Source of the DNA: Aquarana catesbeiana
Lineage: Eukaryota; Chordata; Amphibia; Anura; Ranidae
Reading direction: 5' to 3'
Length of the DNA: 64,000 nt
NCBI RefSeq assembly: GCF_042186555.1
Contig: NC_133328.1
Coordinates: 619,641,592-619,705,591 of the forward strand
Every line of letters starts with the position of its first letter. Within the stretch, counting starts at the first letter, position 1. The position numbers were made by a program, and so were the translations under genes. The notes below the pieces were generated by a model that saw only the letters and a program-made list of their open reading frames with translations, was not told where the DNA came from and made no database searches. Positions 44,908-56,815 of this stretch are shown here, piece by piece.

Positions 44908-45172
44908 AAGGCTGCTTTCTCACTGATGTGCTGCAGTTTACCCACACTACGGGTGCAGCGCAGTGCGTTTGCAACTTTCCTGGGCTAGCTGCGCTTTGCC
45001 ATAGACTTCTATTATATCCTGCAGGTGTGGTGCACTTTCAGAAAGTGCACTAAACCCGTGGGATAAAATAGTCTATGGCTAAACGCAGCAAACCCGCAGG
45101 AAAGCTGCAGGTACACTGCACTGCACCCGCGGTGTGTGGGTAAACCGCAGCACATCAGTGTGAAAGCAGCCC
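44908..45172. mobile_element. MITE with 'ctgatgtgctgc' TIRs
   Basis: 'aaggctgctttctcactgat' + 'gtgctgcagttta' is inverted as 'taaaccgcagcacatcagtg' + 'tgaaagcagccct'. The flanks share 'ata'. Palindromic interior ('gcgcagtgcgtttgc'). Confidence 0.85.
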
Positions 45173-45698
45173 TATACTATTATACTATTGCTTCACACTG
45201 ACCTGAAGATCTTCCCTTTGCTGTTGCTGGCACCACTCTGGAGACCACTAGCTGGGATAAGAGGTGGAGTGCAGTTGGTATCACTCCGCATGGGACAGGA
45301 GCCGGCACTGCAGAGGAGGCATGGATCTATGTGCTCTTGCTCCCTACTACAGCTCCAACTTTATCTATGCATTGCACTCTGTTGGATGTTCTGGGATGGC
45401 GGGTCAGCAAGCCCAGACCCCGATCTACAGGTTGCTGATCCCCAGTTTAGAGTGAGCCTCATTTTTAGTGATAAATCTGTCTCAGAACTTTGCAAATATG
45501 ATGCAATTGGATTTGCAGGTGCAGCAATTCACAGTAAAATTGTTGTTTAGACTGCTACAAGAGAGACAACCTAATTTGCATCTAATTGTGTCGCTAATTT
45601 GCTTGATAAATATCCCCCATAGTATATTTATTCTACTTCTCTTTCTTCTGTCTCCGTCTTGATTCCCGTAATATTCTGATGCAGGTGTTGAACACCTA

Positions 45699-47160
45699 CA
45701 GTGCATCCGGAAAGTATTCACAGCGCTTCACTTTTTCCACATTTTGTTATGTTTCAGCCTTATTCCGAAATGGATTAAATTAATTATTTTCCTCAAAATT
45801 CTACAAACAATACCCCATAATGACAACGTGAAAGAAGTTTGTTTGAAAGCTTTGTAAATTTATTAAAAATAAAAAACAAAAATCCCATGTACATAAGTAT
45901 TTACAGCCTTCGCTCAGTACTTTGCTGAAGCACCTTTGGCACCAATTACAACCTTACAGTCTTTTTGAGTATGATGCTACAAGCTTGGCACACCTATTTT
46001 GGACAGTTTCTCCCATTCTTCTTTGCAGGACCTCTTAAGCTCCATTAGGTTGGATGGGGAGCGTCGGTGCACAGACATTTTCAGATCTCTCCAGAGATAT
46101 TAAATCGGGTTCAAGTCTGGGCTCTGGCTGGGCCACTCAAGGACATTCACAGAGTTGTCCTGTAGCCACTCCTTTGTTATCTTGGCTGTGTGCTTAGGGT
46201 TGTTGTCCTGTTGGAAGATGAACCTTCACCCCAGTCTGAGATCCAGAGTGCTCTGGAGCAGGTTTTCATCAAGGATGTCTCTGTATTTTGCTGCATTCAT
46301 CTTTCTCTCAATCCTGACTAGTCTCCCAGTTTCTGCCGCTAAAAAACATCCCCACAGCATGATACTGCCACCACCATGCTTCACTGTGTGGATGGTATTG
46401 GCCAGGTGATGAGCGGTGCCTGGTTTCCTCCAGACATGACGCTTGCAATTCAGACCAATAAGTTCAATCTTTGTTTCATCAGACCAGAGAATTCTGATTC
46501 TCAGAATTCTGTCCTTAAGGTGCCTTTTGGCAACCTGGAGTTAGCTTTTTAGGTGGGCTGTCATGTGTCTTTTACTGAGGAGTGGCTTCCGTCTGGCCAC
46601 TCTACCGTACAGGCCTGATTGGTGGAGGGCTGCAGAGATGCTTGTTGTTCTGGAAGGTTCTCCTCTCTCCACAGAGAAATGCTGGAGCTCTGTCAGAGTG
46701 ACCATCGGGTTCTTGGTCACCTCTCTGACTAAGGCCACCCCCCCCCGATCGCTCAGTTTTGCCAGCCGGCCCACTCTAGGAAGAGTCCTGGTGGTTCTAA
46801 AATTCCATTTACGGGTGATGGAGGCCACTGTGCTGACCTTCAATGTTTCAGAAATCTTTCTGTACCCTTCTCCAGATCTGTACCTCCTTACAATCCTGTC
46901 TCGGAGGTCTACAGACAATTCCTTGGACTTCATGGCTTGGTTTTTGCTCTGACATGCACTGTTAACTGTGGGACCTTTAACAGGTGTGTGCCTTTCCAAA
47001 TCATGTCCAATCAACTGAATTTACCACAGGTGGACTCCAATCAAGTTGTAGAAACATCTCAAGGATGATCAGAGGTACCAGGATGTACCTGAGCTCAATT
47101 TGTAATGTCATGGCAAAGGCTGTGTATTCTTATGTACATGGGATTTGATTTTCCTTTTTC
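45699..47160 (-). mobile_element. Tc1/mariner element, right end replaced by family A
   Basis: Left tip TA | 'cagtgcatccggaaagtatt' with 'cattttgttatgtttcagcc'. On the right the text ends at 'cttatgtacatgggatttga' and runs into 'ttaaccacttccggaccgcc', the start of a family A copy. The right terminal repeat is missing. Confidence 0.9.
45914..46933 (-). pseudogene. Tc1 transposase, degenerate
   Basis: 'MKSKELSVDLRDRIVRRYRS', 'GYRKISETLKV' (short deletion before 'STVASITRKW'), 'LALVREVTKN'-like linker and 'SGLYGRVARRKPLLSKRHMT' are open. Then a stop, followed by 'ILWSDETKIELIGLNCKRHV' and 'VKHGGGSIMLWGCF', followed by many stops and frame changes. Related to, but distinct from, the families at 28458 and 36998. 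Confidence 0.9.
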
Positions 47161-47164
47161 TTAT

Positions 47165-48340
47165 TTTTAACCACTTCCGGACCGCCACCATCGTTATACG
47201 TCGGTACTTTGAAGAGGATTATCGTTGTTATGGTAGCAGCTAGCTACCATAACCCCGGTATCCTCTTCTTCAGCGAGCGGTCCGCTTCAAGATAAAAGTG
47301 GTCTCTGCGGTGGATTCGCCACGAGATCACTTTTATTGGCTGTGGGAGAGGGCCCCCCCCCTCTGCTGCGCTCTGGTGCCCTCCGCCGCTTACCGGAGCC
47401 GTCGGCAGCGGCGGAGGCGATCGGATCCTTCTTCTGGCCTGACATGGAGGCAAGTGAGGGGAAGATGGCCCCCACCCGTCTCCATATCATTGCAGGGAAG
47501 AAGTGACGTCAAAACGTCACTTTCGCCCATAGCTCTTAAAGGGCCATTTTTTTATTGCATTTTAGTGTAAATATGAGATCTTTAAGAGGTCCTGTCATGC
47601 TTATTCTCTATTACAAGGGATGTTTACATTCCTTGTAATATGAATAAAAGTGACACTATTTTTTTTAAAGAACAGTGTAAAAATAAAAGGTAAAATAAAT
47701 GAGGAAAAAAAAACAACATTTTTAACGTGCCCCGTCCCGCCGAGCTTGCGTGCAGAAGCGAACGCATATGTGAGTAGCGCCCGCATATGAAAACAGTGTT
47801 CAAACCACACATGTGAGGTATCCCTGCGAATGGTAGAGCAAGAGCAATAATTCTAGCCCTACATCTCCTCTGTAACTCAAAAAAAACATGCAACCTGTAG
47901 AATATTTTAAACGTCGTCTATGGAGATTTTTTAAGGTAAAAGTTTGCCGCCATTCCACGAGCGGGCCCAATTTTGAAGTGTGTCATGTTGGGTATCAATT
48001 TACTTGGCGTAACATTATATTTCACAATATAAAAAAAAAACTGGGCTAACATTACTGTTGTCTTATTTTTTAATTCAAAAAAGTGCATTTTTTCCAAAAA
48101 AAAGTGCGCTTTTAAGACCGCTGCGCAAATACGGTGTAACAAAGTATTGCAACGACCGCCGTTTTATTCTATAGGGTGTTAGAAAAAATAATATAATTTT
48201 TGGGGGTTCTAAGTAATTTTCTAGCAAAAAAAAAACGTTTTTAGCTTGTAAACAACACATCTCAGAAAGAGGCTCGGTCTACCGACCGCCGCATGTAGAT
48301 ATACGTCGACACAATGGCACGGACAGGCAAATGGGCGTAC
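47165..48340 (+). repeat. Family A, longest copy
   Basis: Starts 'taaccacttccggaccgcca' and includes 'gtggattcgccacgagatca', 'gtgcagaagcgaacgcatat', 'gggtatcaatttacttggcg' and 'gaccgctgcgcaaatacggt'. It ends near 'gcgtacaggtacgtcccttt'. Gives the reference order for the shorter copies. Confidence 0.85.
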
Positions 48341-48818
48341 AGGTACGTCCCTTTATATTTGCTGCTGTGCCATCTTTTTTCCCCTTAATAAATGAAATAA
48401 TAATTTAAAAACTGCATCTTGGATTTACTCTTATCTTATCTTTATTCTGCAGCTCTTCTGGTACAGGTCAGAGCGATGCTCAGTGCCAGCACTGACCAAT
48501 CAGAATCGCTCTGATCTGCCCCGACAGCCTTGCAGAGAGAAGAGGGAGCAAAGCGGGGATTTCATATCCCCAGACCAATAGCTCAGCCGTGTGGGAGGTA
48601 AGTACAGCAAGCACTGGAAGACGGGGGTCGTGTAGGATGTTAGTTTGTTTTTTCATTTTTTTTTCTGAAAAGGTGAACTAACGCTTTAAGTGTTCCTAAT
48701 GGACTTGCTCCTGGGCTTGTCTTTTATTTTCTGCCCATTAAAGATTTCTATGAGTTGCTGTTTCTGGTAATGCAGCTGTCAAATGTGAGTGATGTTTCCA
48801 TTCTGCATTTCTTTGCAG

Positions 48819-49051
48819 GTAAGCTATTCTGGTATCAAGTACATTATGACATGCACATCAGAACGCACACAAGGGAACATTTATACTTCTGCTCCCAGTG
48901 CAGCTACTCGTCCATCACCAAGAACTGCCTGAAACGTCATGTTATCCAGAAACATAGCAACATGTCCCTCAAGTGCCCCGCACAAGGCTGTAACTACTCC
49001 AGTCCAGACAAGTACAAGCTGCAGGCACACCTCAAGATACACACTGACCTG
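48819..49051 (+). CDS. zfat: ZFAT exon: completion of finger 8 and two further fingers
   Basis: Internal coding exon of 233 nt. The acceptor is 'catttctttgcag'; the donor is 'gacctg|gtaagt', a strong match to consensus. The first two bases complete the Gly codon from 35003, and it ends in phase 0. Residues 'KLFWYQVHYDMHIRTH' finish the finger begun in the previous exon. Two more follow: YFCSQC...RHVIQKH, and LKCPAQGCNY...HLKIH, the latter with C-x4-C spacing. All three match the ZFAT order. The next family block (starting 'DKRSYSCPVC') was not found between 49052 and 64000, so the following intron is at least 15 kb. Confidence 0.96.
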
Positions 49052-49283
49052 GTAAGTCCAGTTAGAAATGTATTTAGAGTGTAAGTCTGCTTGTAAATCC
49101 GATTCATGAAATTTGAGCTGGGCACATATATCTGCAGTGTTTTCTTATCTCTCTTCGAAGCACTAAGTCCCGTGGCTTTCTCCTGCTCCGTTCTTCTGTT
49201 ATCAGCGTGATAACTTCTGAATAGTTCTCAATCAACTGTGATACAACCAGCCTGAAATTCGTGTCTGGGAGGTTGCTATAAAT

Positions 49284-49613
49284 CAGGGGTGTCAAACTCA
49301 ATTTCATCGTAGGCCGCATCAGCATTATGATTGTCCTCAAAAGGGCCGATCGTATCTGTAAGATTAGATGTCCAGCTCATCCCCTCCCCATATATTAGAT
49401 GTCAAGAGCCAACCCACCATCAGAAGTTGAGTCCCCTACTCTCCCTAACATTACAGTGCACCCCCTTTCCTTTTGCTGCTGCTGGGAAGAAGCTGGATGC
49501 ATTGCTTGAAAGCACAAAGTAGGGGTCTGAAGGAGGACCAGAGGAGGGCTGGAAGGCCACATGAAATAGCCTGGAGAGCTGGATTCAGCCAGTCCTTGTG
49601 TTTGATACCTGTG
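49284..49613. mobile_element. hAT MITE
   Basis: TIRs 'caggggtgtcaaactcaat' and 'gtgtttgatacctgtg'; perfect 8-bp duplication CTATAAAT (49276-49283, 49614-49621). It lies about 230 bp after the ZFAT exon. Confidence 0.95.
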
Positions 49614-50235
49614 CTATAAATAGATTAGCAGAGAGCTTGCTGTGTCACAGGACAGCTCTGCAAGTCTCTGCCTATTTGGAGAGGGGGTGTGTGCCTTTCC
49701 TCCAATCAGCTGTCTTGGCTGTATGCCCAGACTACACACTCAGTGCTGAACAGGAAGAGAACATCTCCTAACATGATCTGAACATTCTAAACAGTATATA
49801 AAGATGTAGACAGCAGATATACATGTAAAACTTATGTAGGGAGATTTGTTTCATCTCTGTGTATCATCATGAGGCTGTGCACTTCACTGGGTATATGTGA
49901 GGGTTTACATCCACTTTAAATTGAATCTGTGGCCAGGCAGTGGAAATTCATGTAGGTAAATGTTGTTTCAAAATAAGCCTTCACTCACCTCTGTGGCTGC
50001 AGGCACTGAGGAGAAATTCATCCTCAAAATTTACAGCAGAAACAGTGAACTTGTATTAGTTCTGTCAGTGTGTCCTCGTCCAACATTGATTCAGCAGCTA
50101 AGCTCACACTGTTACCCCTAGGAGCAGTGACTCAGCAGCTCAGTGTCCTCTACTCCCCCTCCCAGCAATGGCACAGCACCTCTGCTACCCCATGGTGAAC
50201 TAAAGTGATCGTAAATCCATTTTTTTTCTTTTTTT

Positions 50236-50635
50236 AAAGCGGAGTTCCACCCAAAAGTGGAAGCTCCGCTGATCTGTTTCCTCCCCCCCTCCGGTACCAC
50301 ATTTGGCACCTTTCAGGGGGAGGAGGGAACGGGTACCTGTCCCTGCTTCCGGGAGACATCCCTCGGAAGTTCAGCCCCCCCCATCCTTCCTCCACTGCCG
50401 GGCCAGTTAGAAAGCGCAATCACGCATTCGTTCAGCTTCACAGCCGGCTTCCCTTACCATGAATGGCAGTGGCAGCACCTGAGAGCGGATCCGAAAATGG
50501 GCTGGGGTGCCGACATCGCTGGACCCTGGGACAGGTAAGCGTCCTAATATTAAAAGTCAGCAGCTGCAGTATTTGTAGCTGCTTACTTTTTAATTTTTTT
50601 TTTCCCCAGGCTGGAACACCTCTTTAAATAACAAA
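50236..50635. repeat. MITE-like family G, copy 2 (inverted relative of 22508)
   Basis: 'ttaaagcggagttccaccca' to 'ggctggaacacctctttaaa' form inverted tips. The interior shares 'tcagcagctgcag' text with the other copy. Confidence 0.7.
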
Positions 50636-51089
50636 CGTGATATTTACAGCTCTGTGTAATGGCTTTGCACAGAGCAGCCCCGATCCTCCTCTTCTTGGGT
50701 CCCCTGCCGGCACTTTGTCTCTTCCCAACGCCAAATGCCCTTCATAGCAAGCCGCTTGGGCTTGTTCCCGATTCACGCTCTGTGTCTGCATTGACACACA
50801 CAGTGTGGCTCAGCCCCTCTCCATCCTCAGTGGCTCCCGCTGCTGTCTCTGAGCCTATGAGGAGGGAGAGAGCGGAGAACTGCTGCTCTCGTGCACAGTG
50901 CTGAATCAAGATGTGGTTTAGGTAAAGTATAAGTATAAAGGGAGGGCTGTGGGGGGGAGATGCAATCACAAAGTTTTTTTTTTTTTTTTAACCTTAATGC
51001 ATTAAGGTAAAAAGCCTTTAGAACGACTTGGAGCTCCTGTCCCCTGTGTAAAATATAAAAGTCAGCATGGGATGGAGCAATGTAGCATA

Positions 51090-52060
51090 TGAGCTGCCAA
51101 GTCACTGCTGGGAAGGAGCAGCTGAGTTGTCAATTCACTGCTGTAGGGCTGGGCGATTTTCTAAAAAAAAAAAAAAAAAATCTGTGATTTTCTTAAAAAA
51201 AACTCGATTCATGATTTGAATCGAGTTTTTTTTTTTTTTTGGACACCGGTCCTGAGGAGCTGCGGGCAGGAGTTTTTAGTTGAGGCCGCGGCTTCTGCCT
51301 AGCCTGCGGCGTCCGGCCTCGCGGACTAGGCCGGAGCCGCGGCCTTGCCTTGAAACTACTGCCCGCAGCTCCTCAGCACCGGCGCGGTGAAAAAAAAAAA
51401 AATCTAAAAAAATCCATTTGCTTATATTTTGAATCGATTTGACCTCTCAACTCGATTCAAGATTTAAATCGAATTTTTCCCCAGCCCTACTGCTGGGTTG
51501 GGGGGGGGGGGGGGGTAAGGTTGCCACCTGTCAGGGATTCACCCGGACAGTTCGGGTTTTGAATCGTGCGTCCGGGTTTCAGTCTGCCTGAAACCCGGAC
51601 ACATTATTCTTCAGACAGGAATGTGGTTTGAAACAGGGCCTGACAGAAGCGTGAGAGGGCACTATTTGCATTGCTGTTCTCTTTGGAGTGCCCAAAGTTG
51701 TCCCAGGTCTGTTATCCTACAGTGTATACTAAAAAAAAAAACTATTTTGCTGTGCACCGATAAAGTATTCGCGTTTGGCCAAGTCACTGCTAGATCTGAG
51801 TTACTGTTTGGGGGGGGGGGGACTTGAGCTGCTAGACCACTGCTGGGGTGGATCATATGAGCTGCCAAGTCACTGATCGATGTGGGGGGAGGAGCTGAGC
51901 TGCTGAGTTAGTGTTGGGGGGGGGGGGGGGGACACTTGAGCTGCTAGATCACTGCTGGGAGGGGGTTCAGAGTTAGCAGAGCTGCTGGGCGGTGGGGGAA
52001 GCCAAGCTGACAAGTCACTGCTGGGAAGGGGGAGCAGAGTTAACTGAGTTACCCCCTGAC
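51090..52060. repeat. Degenerate tandem 'gagctgccaagtcactgctggg'
   Basis: About ten imperfect 35-60 bp units with long G-runs, split by the MITE at 51145-51488 and by a 'cacccggacagttcgggttt' palindrome at 51540-51605. Confidence 0.7.
51145..51488. mobile_element. Foldback MITE with GC-rich stem
   Basis: Tips 'agggctgggcgatttt' and 'aatttttccccagccct'; 8-bp flanks actgctgt / actgctgg (7 of 8). The interior is a long GC-rich hairpin ('gaggagctgcgggcaggagt' with its complement 'actactgcccgcagctcctc'). Confidence 0.85.
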
Positions 52061-52865
52061 TCCTCAGTGGCTGCAGCTACTGAGGTCATTGAGGGCTCGA
52101 TTTGAAGTCTAATCACTGCTTTTTTAGAATCTAGAAACATTCTTTTTAGCCTAGGCATAGAGTTTACTATCAACTTTTAGTGTTTATTTTCTATACTGTA
52201 TAGCTGTGAAGAGAATGACTGCAATGTCTTATGGATGAGTGCAAATATGTAAAATAAAAAGTAAAAATTCTATGTACACTTTCTAAATACCTGTTTAGGT
52301 GAAGACCTCCACATTCACTCATCATGTATGCCGGCTCTGCTTCCACATTGCAGTGCTTGAGGATTTAGGAGTGTTTGTATTTATATTTTAAATCTGAATA
52401 TATTGGAGGAGATTATATAGAGACCTGGGTCCGTTCCTGGAGCGTAATATTTTATCCTCCTATACGGGGCAGATTTTATATTTATTAGGTGCATTTTTTT
52501 TTTATTTTGTGATAAATTACTGTGTTTTTAAAATTTGAATTCTGTAACCGCAATAAATGTCCCTTCGGTGTATAAGCAACGTCCTGCAGAGAGACCGCAG
52601 TGCTCCAGGCTTTCTGTCGGCAGTCTTGGGTTTAGTGAGCTACCAAAATCCTAAAGTCAGCTTGTGACTTGGCTCATTAGACTAAACGGCGATACAGTAC
52701 AGACATATCGCCATTAGTTTGCAGAATTCAGGCTTTGATTCTGGAATGTTTATTTCCCTTTCATTGAGCCCACTGGAAGTATCATCCATATATTTATTAG
52801 TAAATTTATTTTATTATTATTATTATTTATTAGTAGAAGGCTTTTCATATTCACAAGTTTGTTTT

Positions 52866-52990
52866 ATATACTATATGGCCAAAAGTATGGGGACACCTTC
52901 CATCACAACTAGCTATATAGCCCAGCGTAGGAGGCCACCCCTCCAAATGATTGAGTTCAGGTGTTTTCAGTGAAGGGAAGTTGCTATAAT
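52866..52990. mobile_element. Tc1 end fragment
   Basis: 'tatactatatggccaaaagt' + 'atggggacacc' and 'attgagttcaggtgttttca' are a Tc1-like 5' end, related to the one at 23885 ('atcaaaagtattgggacacc'). Confidence 0.65.
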
Positions 52991-53389
52991 GTATCCCAAA
53001 AAGCACATTTCTTCCTTATTTTAAATCAGCGGGCAGGAACCATACCAATTACTCCTTTTTGCCCCATCAGACAGATGCCCAGCCAGAATAGCTGGTGTAT
53101 AGTGCAGCTATATAGACTGATATTATAGAGCGGGGGTCTCAACACTTTCAAAAAGAAGGGCCAGTTTACTGCCCTTTAAAGTTTAGGGGGGCCAGACTGT
53201 GCCCAGTGGGAATAGAAAATGCCCTGGCATCTTTGGGAGTAAACAATGCCATAGGCCCTCTGATCCCTTCTGTATTGATTTGTATTGTAAGTGTACTGTC
53301 TGCCCCCATGTTGTAAAGCGCTGCGCAAACTGTTGGCGCTATATAAATCCTGTATAGTATTAATAATAGGTTTGATGGTCAGTGGGAGA

Positions 53390-54445
53390 AAAAAATGACA
53401 TCATTGGTGTCTGTGGGAAGAATAGTGCCCCATAATAGGTGTCCATGGAAGAATTAGTTCCCCATCTCTGGTGTCATTGAAAGGAACAGTATCCCATCAT
53501 TGGTGTCAGTGGAAAGAATAGTGCTCTATCGTTGATATTAGTTGGAAAAATAGTGTGGAGAAATAGTGCCCTCATCATTAGTATTAGCGGGAGGAATAGT
53601 GTCCCCATCATTGGTGTCAGTGGGAGGAATAGTGTCCCCATCATTGGTATCAGTGGGAGGAATAGTGCCCCATCATTGGTATCAGTGGGAGGAATAGTGC
53701 CCTATCATTGGTATTAGTGGAAAGAATAGTGCCCCATCATTGGTGTCAGTGGGAGGAATAGTGTCCCCATCATTGGTATCTGTGGGAGTAATAGTGTCCC
53801 CATCATTGGTATCAGTGGGAGGAATAGTGACCCCATCATTGGTATCAGTGGGAGGAATAGTGCCCTATCATTGGTATTAGTGGAAAGAATAGTGCCCCGT
53901 CATTGGTGTCAGTGGGAGAAATAGTGTCCCCATCATTGGTATCTGTGGGAGGAATAGTTTCCCCATCATTGGAATCAGTGGGAGGAATGGTTTCCCCATC
54001 ATTGGTATCAGTGGGAAGAATAGTTTCCCCATCATTGGTATCAGCGGGAGGAATAGTGCCCCATCATTGGTATGAGTGGGAGGAATAGTGCCCCATCATT
54101 GGTATCAGTGGGAGGAATAGTGTCCAATCATTGGTATCAGTGGGAGGAATAGTGTCCCCATTGTTGGTATCAGTGAGAGGAATAGTTTCCCATGTTTGGT
54201 ATCAGTGGGAAGAATAGTGCCCCATCATTGGTATGAGTGGGAGGAATAGTGCCCCATCATTGGTATCAGTGGGAGGAATAGTGCCCCATCATTGGTATCA
54301 CTGGGAGGAATAGTGTCCCAATCATTGGTATCGGTGGGAGGAATAGTGTTCCCATCATTGGTGGTAGTGGGAGGAATAGTGTCCCCATCATTATCAGTGG
54401 GAGGAATAGTGCCCCATCATTTGTGAAGTGGGAGGAATAGTGTCC
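53390..54445. repeat. 32-bp minisatellite
   Basis: Unit 'gggaggaatagtgccccatc' + 'attggtatcagt', about 33 copies of 29-34 bp. Preceded at 53130 by 'gggggtctcaacactttc', a hAT-like tip, so the array may be the expanded core of a hAT derivative. Confidence 0.93.
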
Positions 54446-54552
54446 CGTCAATAGACCTTAACAAAAGACTCCCCCCAGCAACCATAGATCCCGCTAGCAA
54501 ACATAGACCTCCTCAGCAGCAAAGCCCCCCCCCCCCCCCGCAGCAATAGGTC

Positions 54553-54825
54553 CAAACCAGTGACAATAGTTTCTAAATAGTCAGCATCAATAGACCCTCC
54601 AGCACGTCCCAGTACTCCTTGCCATTACATATATACAGTACTGGAACTGCATTCCCTTCCCCCACACCCAGTTCATGCTGAAAAAAGCCCTAGCAACCTG
54701 AGAGTGGATTGCTTTTCAGAGGAGCAGCAGTCCTTGCCACTATTGAAAGTAAGCTCTTAGAATTAAAAATAAAATGTGATTACGTCATTGTAAAAATGCT
54801 TTTCCAATTTTTTTCACAAGGGCCT
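54553..54825 (+). repeat. Long direct repeat, left copy
   Basis: 'ccaaaccagtgacaatagtt' to 'atgcttttccaatttttttc' recurs at 55859-56160 with small insertions, same orientation, about 1.3 kb apart. Confidence 0.9.
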
Positions 54826-55170
54826 CTTCCCCTACCCATTCACCCAAAAATTGTCAAAAAGTAAAAACCACAAGAGACAGTTTTTGACAAATCCTTTATT
54901 CAAAAAAAAAAAAAAAAAGTGTCCTGCGAAGTAAATCCACTGTCAATGGCACCGCTCGATGGACCCAAAAAATAGCAAAAATGGAAAACGCTCATCCTCC
55001 ATGGAAGGCCACCCGCCGACTGCTCTCTTCCCTTTGACAGCTCTTATATAGGCAAGGGCGGGCCACCCGGTGATGTAACTGGGTGACTCCGCCCCCTTCT
55101 GACATCATGTGTGGGGTTCCCCTTAAAATCCACACCAGACCCGAAGGTTTTTTTTTTTTCTTTCATTTTT
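54826..55170. repeat. Family C-like fragment
   Basis: Contains 'ctacccattcacccaaaa', an inverted 'ttgtcaaaaa / tttttgaca' pair, 'cttatataggc' and 'gttccccttaaaatccaca'. Resembles 11417-12272. Confidence 0.5.
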
Positions 55171-55331
55171 TTAAATCTGTATTGCCAGGAGCCGGCAATA
55201 CATTACCGCCACAAGCAAGTTTAAATTACATTTATTCCTTTAGAAATGTGATTATTGCTGTGGCATGTTCTATACACTGTACAGATGCGCTACTTTACAG
55301 GCAGACTAAGGGGACCCCCAGGCACGATATT

Positions 55332-55710
55332 TAACCACTTAAGCCCCGGAAGGATTTGCCCCCTTAATGACCCGGTCATTTTTTGCGATACGGCACTGCG
55401 CTGCTATAATTGACAATTGCGTGGTCGTGCGACGCTCTACACAAATAGAGCTTTCTTTTGGTGATATTTGATCACCTCTGTGGTTTTTATTTTTTGTGCT
55501 ATAAACAAAAAAAAGAGCAACGATTTTGAAAAAAAGTCCAATATTTATTACTATTTGCTATAATAAATATCCAAAAAAATAATAAAAATAAAAAATGTTG
55601 CGTATCGGCTCCGGTGTAGCGCCGTGCGCCCCCTATACCTCTTAAAGCAGCCAAATTACACCTACGTCAGTTTTTGCAGCCATGGCCGCTGGTCGGCAAG
55701 AGGTTAAAGG
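55332..55710. repeat. Family B variant copy
   Basis: 'ttaaccacttaagccccgga' and 'ggtgatatttgatcacctct', as at 9470. Confidence 0.75.
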
Positions 55711-55858
55711 AATATTTCATTTTTATTGTTTCACTTTAAGCATTATTAAAACCACTGCTCCTTTAAAAATGATTGTGTTAAAAACTTTTTTTTGCAATGA
55801 TACATGTCCCCTAGGGTGGTACCCGGGTCCCCATACATTTTTTTTTGTCTCATTATCC

Positions 55859-56160
55859 CAACCAGTGACAATAGTTTCTAAATAGACCCTCCAGCACATC
55901 CCAGTACTCCTTGCCATTACATATATACAGTGCTGGAGGTGCTGAAACTGCCGTCCCTTCCCCCACACCCAGTTCCTGCTGAAAAAAGCCCTAGCTACCT
56001 GAGAGTGGATTGCTTTTCAGAGGAGCAGCAGTCCTTGCCACTATTGAAAGTAAGCTCTTAAAATTGAATGCATGTGTGTAGGGTCAAACTGTACCTTTTG
56101 TCAAAATAAAAATAAAATGTGATTAGGCCATTGTAAAAATGCTTTTCCAATTTTTTTTCA
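55859..56160 (+). repeat. Long direct repeat, right copy
   Basis: Pairs with 54553-54825. Carries an extra 'gaatgcatgtgtgtagggtc' segment before 'aaaataaaatgtgatta'. Confidence 0.9.
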
Positions 56161-56746
56161 GTAATCACCCCTTTTCACCGAAACAAATTTTTTTGTCCCT
56201 TTTGATAGCAGTAAGTGGGCCCCTTCCTGGGCTCTACAATGGGATTGTCCCTCTCCATTGTAGTGTTGTCATTCACTCGGAAGGGGAACTTGACCTTGTG
56301 TGTTGTGATTTGCGGCGAGCGCCACAAAGTATCACTGAAGTTTTCCCGGCAAGTTTTCTTTTCTTTTTGATGTGGGTAGACTCCGGGACGGACCGCGCAT
56401 GCAGTTTGAATGGCAATGTGCCGTTTCCATAACTACGAGCTTTATATGTCTTTTAGAAAACATTGCTGCTTGTTGAATAAAGACTTAACACACATCTTTT
56501 GTTTTCACAGCGACTCGCTTTTCAAAAAGTTCTGCCTCGGAAATAAGCTTCGAGATTATTATGTATCATCTCATAAAAAAAAAAAAAAACCTTTTATGTG
56601 TGTATACAATGCAAGGACAGAAAATTCAGAGCCTAGCAAAAGCATCCAGACCTCTGACCATTTCCTTCATTTTACTGAGGAATGGATGTAACTACATTCA
56701 AATGACGTTCTCTGCGATATCTGCTTTTCAAAGAGCAGATTATATA

Positions 56747-56749
<3 letters not shown>

Positions 56750-56812
<63 letters not shown>
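56750..56812. repeat. (TA)n microsatellite
   Basis: TA run at the left border of the family D element. Confidence 0.97.

Positions 56813-56815
<3 letters not shown>

Larger units (their letters stand above)
35004..48818 (+). other. zfat: ZFAT intron (13.8 kb)
   Basis: Phase-1 intron with three large Tc1 copies and many MITEs. 35111-35340, 42040-42890 and 48350-48818 are unassigned. 42110-42530 has two overlapping minus-strand open frames that I do not recognise. Confidence 0.9.

Noticed and set aside
53390..54445. Regular tandem array resembling a CRISPR layout
   Set aside because: Units are contiguous with no unique spacers, in a vertebrate intron with no cas genes: a minisatellite.
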